A stretch of 22,160 bases of DNA from Deltaproteobacteria bacterium CG07_land_8_20_14_0_80_60_11 (GTDB taxonomy: Bacteria > Desulfobacterota > Desulfobaccia > Desulfobaccales > 0-14-0-80-60-11): contig PEWM01000167.1 in NCBI GenBank assembly GCA_002779455.1, forward strand, positions 5,473-27,632, read 5' to 3'. Shown here piece by piece: positions 21,905 to 22,160 of this stretch. A program made the translations under genes and the position numbers. Position 1 is the stretch's first letter. Every line of letters begins with the position of its first letter. The notes beneath the pieces were generated by a model. It made no database searches, had not been told where the DNA came from, and was given only the letters and a program-made list of their open reading frames with translations.

Positions 21905-22160
21905 TCACCGGTAGCAGCATGGGGGGAGCTGGGTGGCCGCCACCATGACATCGAGCCCCAGTCCCGCCTCCTGGAACAGCTCACGGAGCTGCCGGGCCCA
22001 GGGTTCCATAAACACCACTTCGCTGGCAAAATGGCCCACCGTCACGACGGCAAAGCCTTCGGGACCCCCCGGCGGGACCTGGTGATGACGCACTTCCCCG
22101 GTCAGAAAGATCTGGGCTCCCTGGCTCAGGGCGTCGGCCAAAAGGTCGCCGCCGCTGCCG
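21905..22160 (-). CDS. Nif3-like dinuclear metal center protein, C-terminal part (partial at window end)
   Basis: The frame is open to the window edge, so the 5' part is missing. The visible 84 residues are the end of a Nif3/YbgI protein: GSGGDLLADAL, then the metal-binding FLTGEVRHHQV (family pattern TGE-x-x-HH) and VGHFASEVVFMEPWARQL with the metal-binding H and E. These proteins are hexameric toroids with two metals; their biochemical role is unsettled. The DUF164 gene follows after a 118-bp gap (21787-21904) that holds no gene, only a GGCC-rich inverted repeat. Confidence 0.88.
   Translation of the reverse strand, partial: GSGGDLLADALSQGAQIFLTGEVRHHQVPPGGPEGFAVVTVGHFASEVVFMEPWARQLRELFQEAGLGLDVMVAATQLPPCCYR

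Overview
The window reads as chromosome of a GC-rich Gram-negative bacterium, most likely a sulfate-reducing-type deltaproteobacterium (Desulfobacterota; a Desulfobacca/Syntrophobacter-like lineage is my best guess). The reasons are the DUF39 homocysteine-biosynthesis protein, the lipid A aminoarabinose (Arn) genes, the Nif3 / zinc-ribbon / RNase HI / RNase P RNA order, and intergenic gaps full of short palindromes. No rRNA, tRNA, CRISPR array, phage or transposase gene was found.

Layout. (1) 1-1417, plus strand: the 3' end of pabB and a pabC-like aminotransferase (p-aminobenzoate branch of folate synthesis). (2) 1617-3376: a HIT-family protein (minus), a small conserved-looking hypothetical (plus) and a zinc-ribbon methyltransferase (minus). 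(3) 3539-7998, plus strand: a likely four-gene unit behind a good sigma70-like promoter, encoding a B12-fold radical SAM enzyme, a DUF39 L-aspartate-semialdehyde sulfurtransferase homologue, a LarE-type PP-loop protein and a ThiI/MnmA-type PP-loop protein. Both PP-loop proteins carry a CxxC plus a distal Cys, the pattern of [4Fe-4S]-dependent sulfur insertases, so I read this as a sulfur-transfer operon. (4) 8376-13411, minus strand: a 68-residue orphan with its own terminator, then cell-wall genes (Mpl murein peptide ligase, a serine hydrolase of the beta-lactamase fold, Ddl) and an HD-domain protein. (5) 13534-19846, minus strand: an Arn operon in the order arnC, formyltransferase half of ArnA, AT-rich methyltransferase, dehydrogenase half of ArnA, arnD, followed by overlapping ispD and ispF. 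ArnA is split in two, and the methyltransferase between the halves is AT-rich and carries a frameshift. (6) 19862-22160, minus strand: RNase P RNA with a clean terminator, RNase HI, a DUF164 coiled-coil zinc-ribbon protein and the 3' part of a Nif3 protein.

The most unusual structural signal is in the gaps. At least ten contain short perfect palindromes (REP-like). At 1417-1553 and 8049-8196 the palindromes sit between roughly 30-bp imperfect terminal inverted repeats beginning ATACC, which makes them MITE-like elements. Such repeats reach into genes: one supplies the last residues of the HD protein, another would give the formyltransferase a false N-terminus, and a heptanucleotide tandem repeat lies inside the serine hydrolase reading frame.
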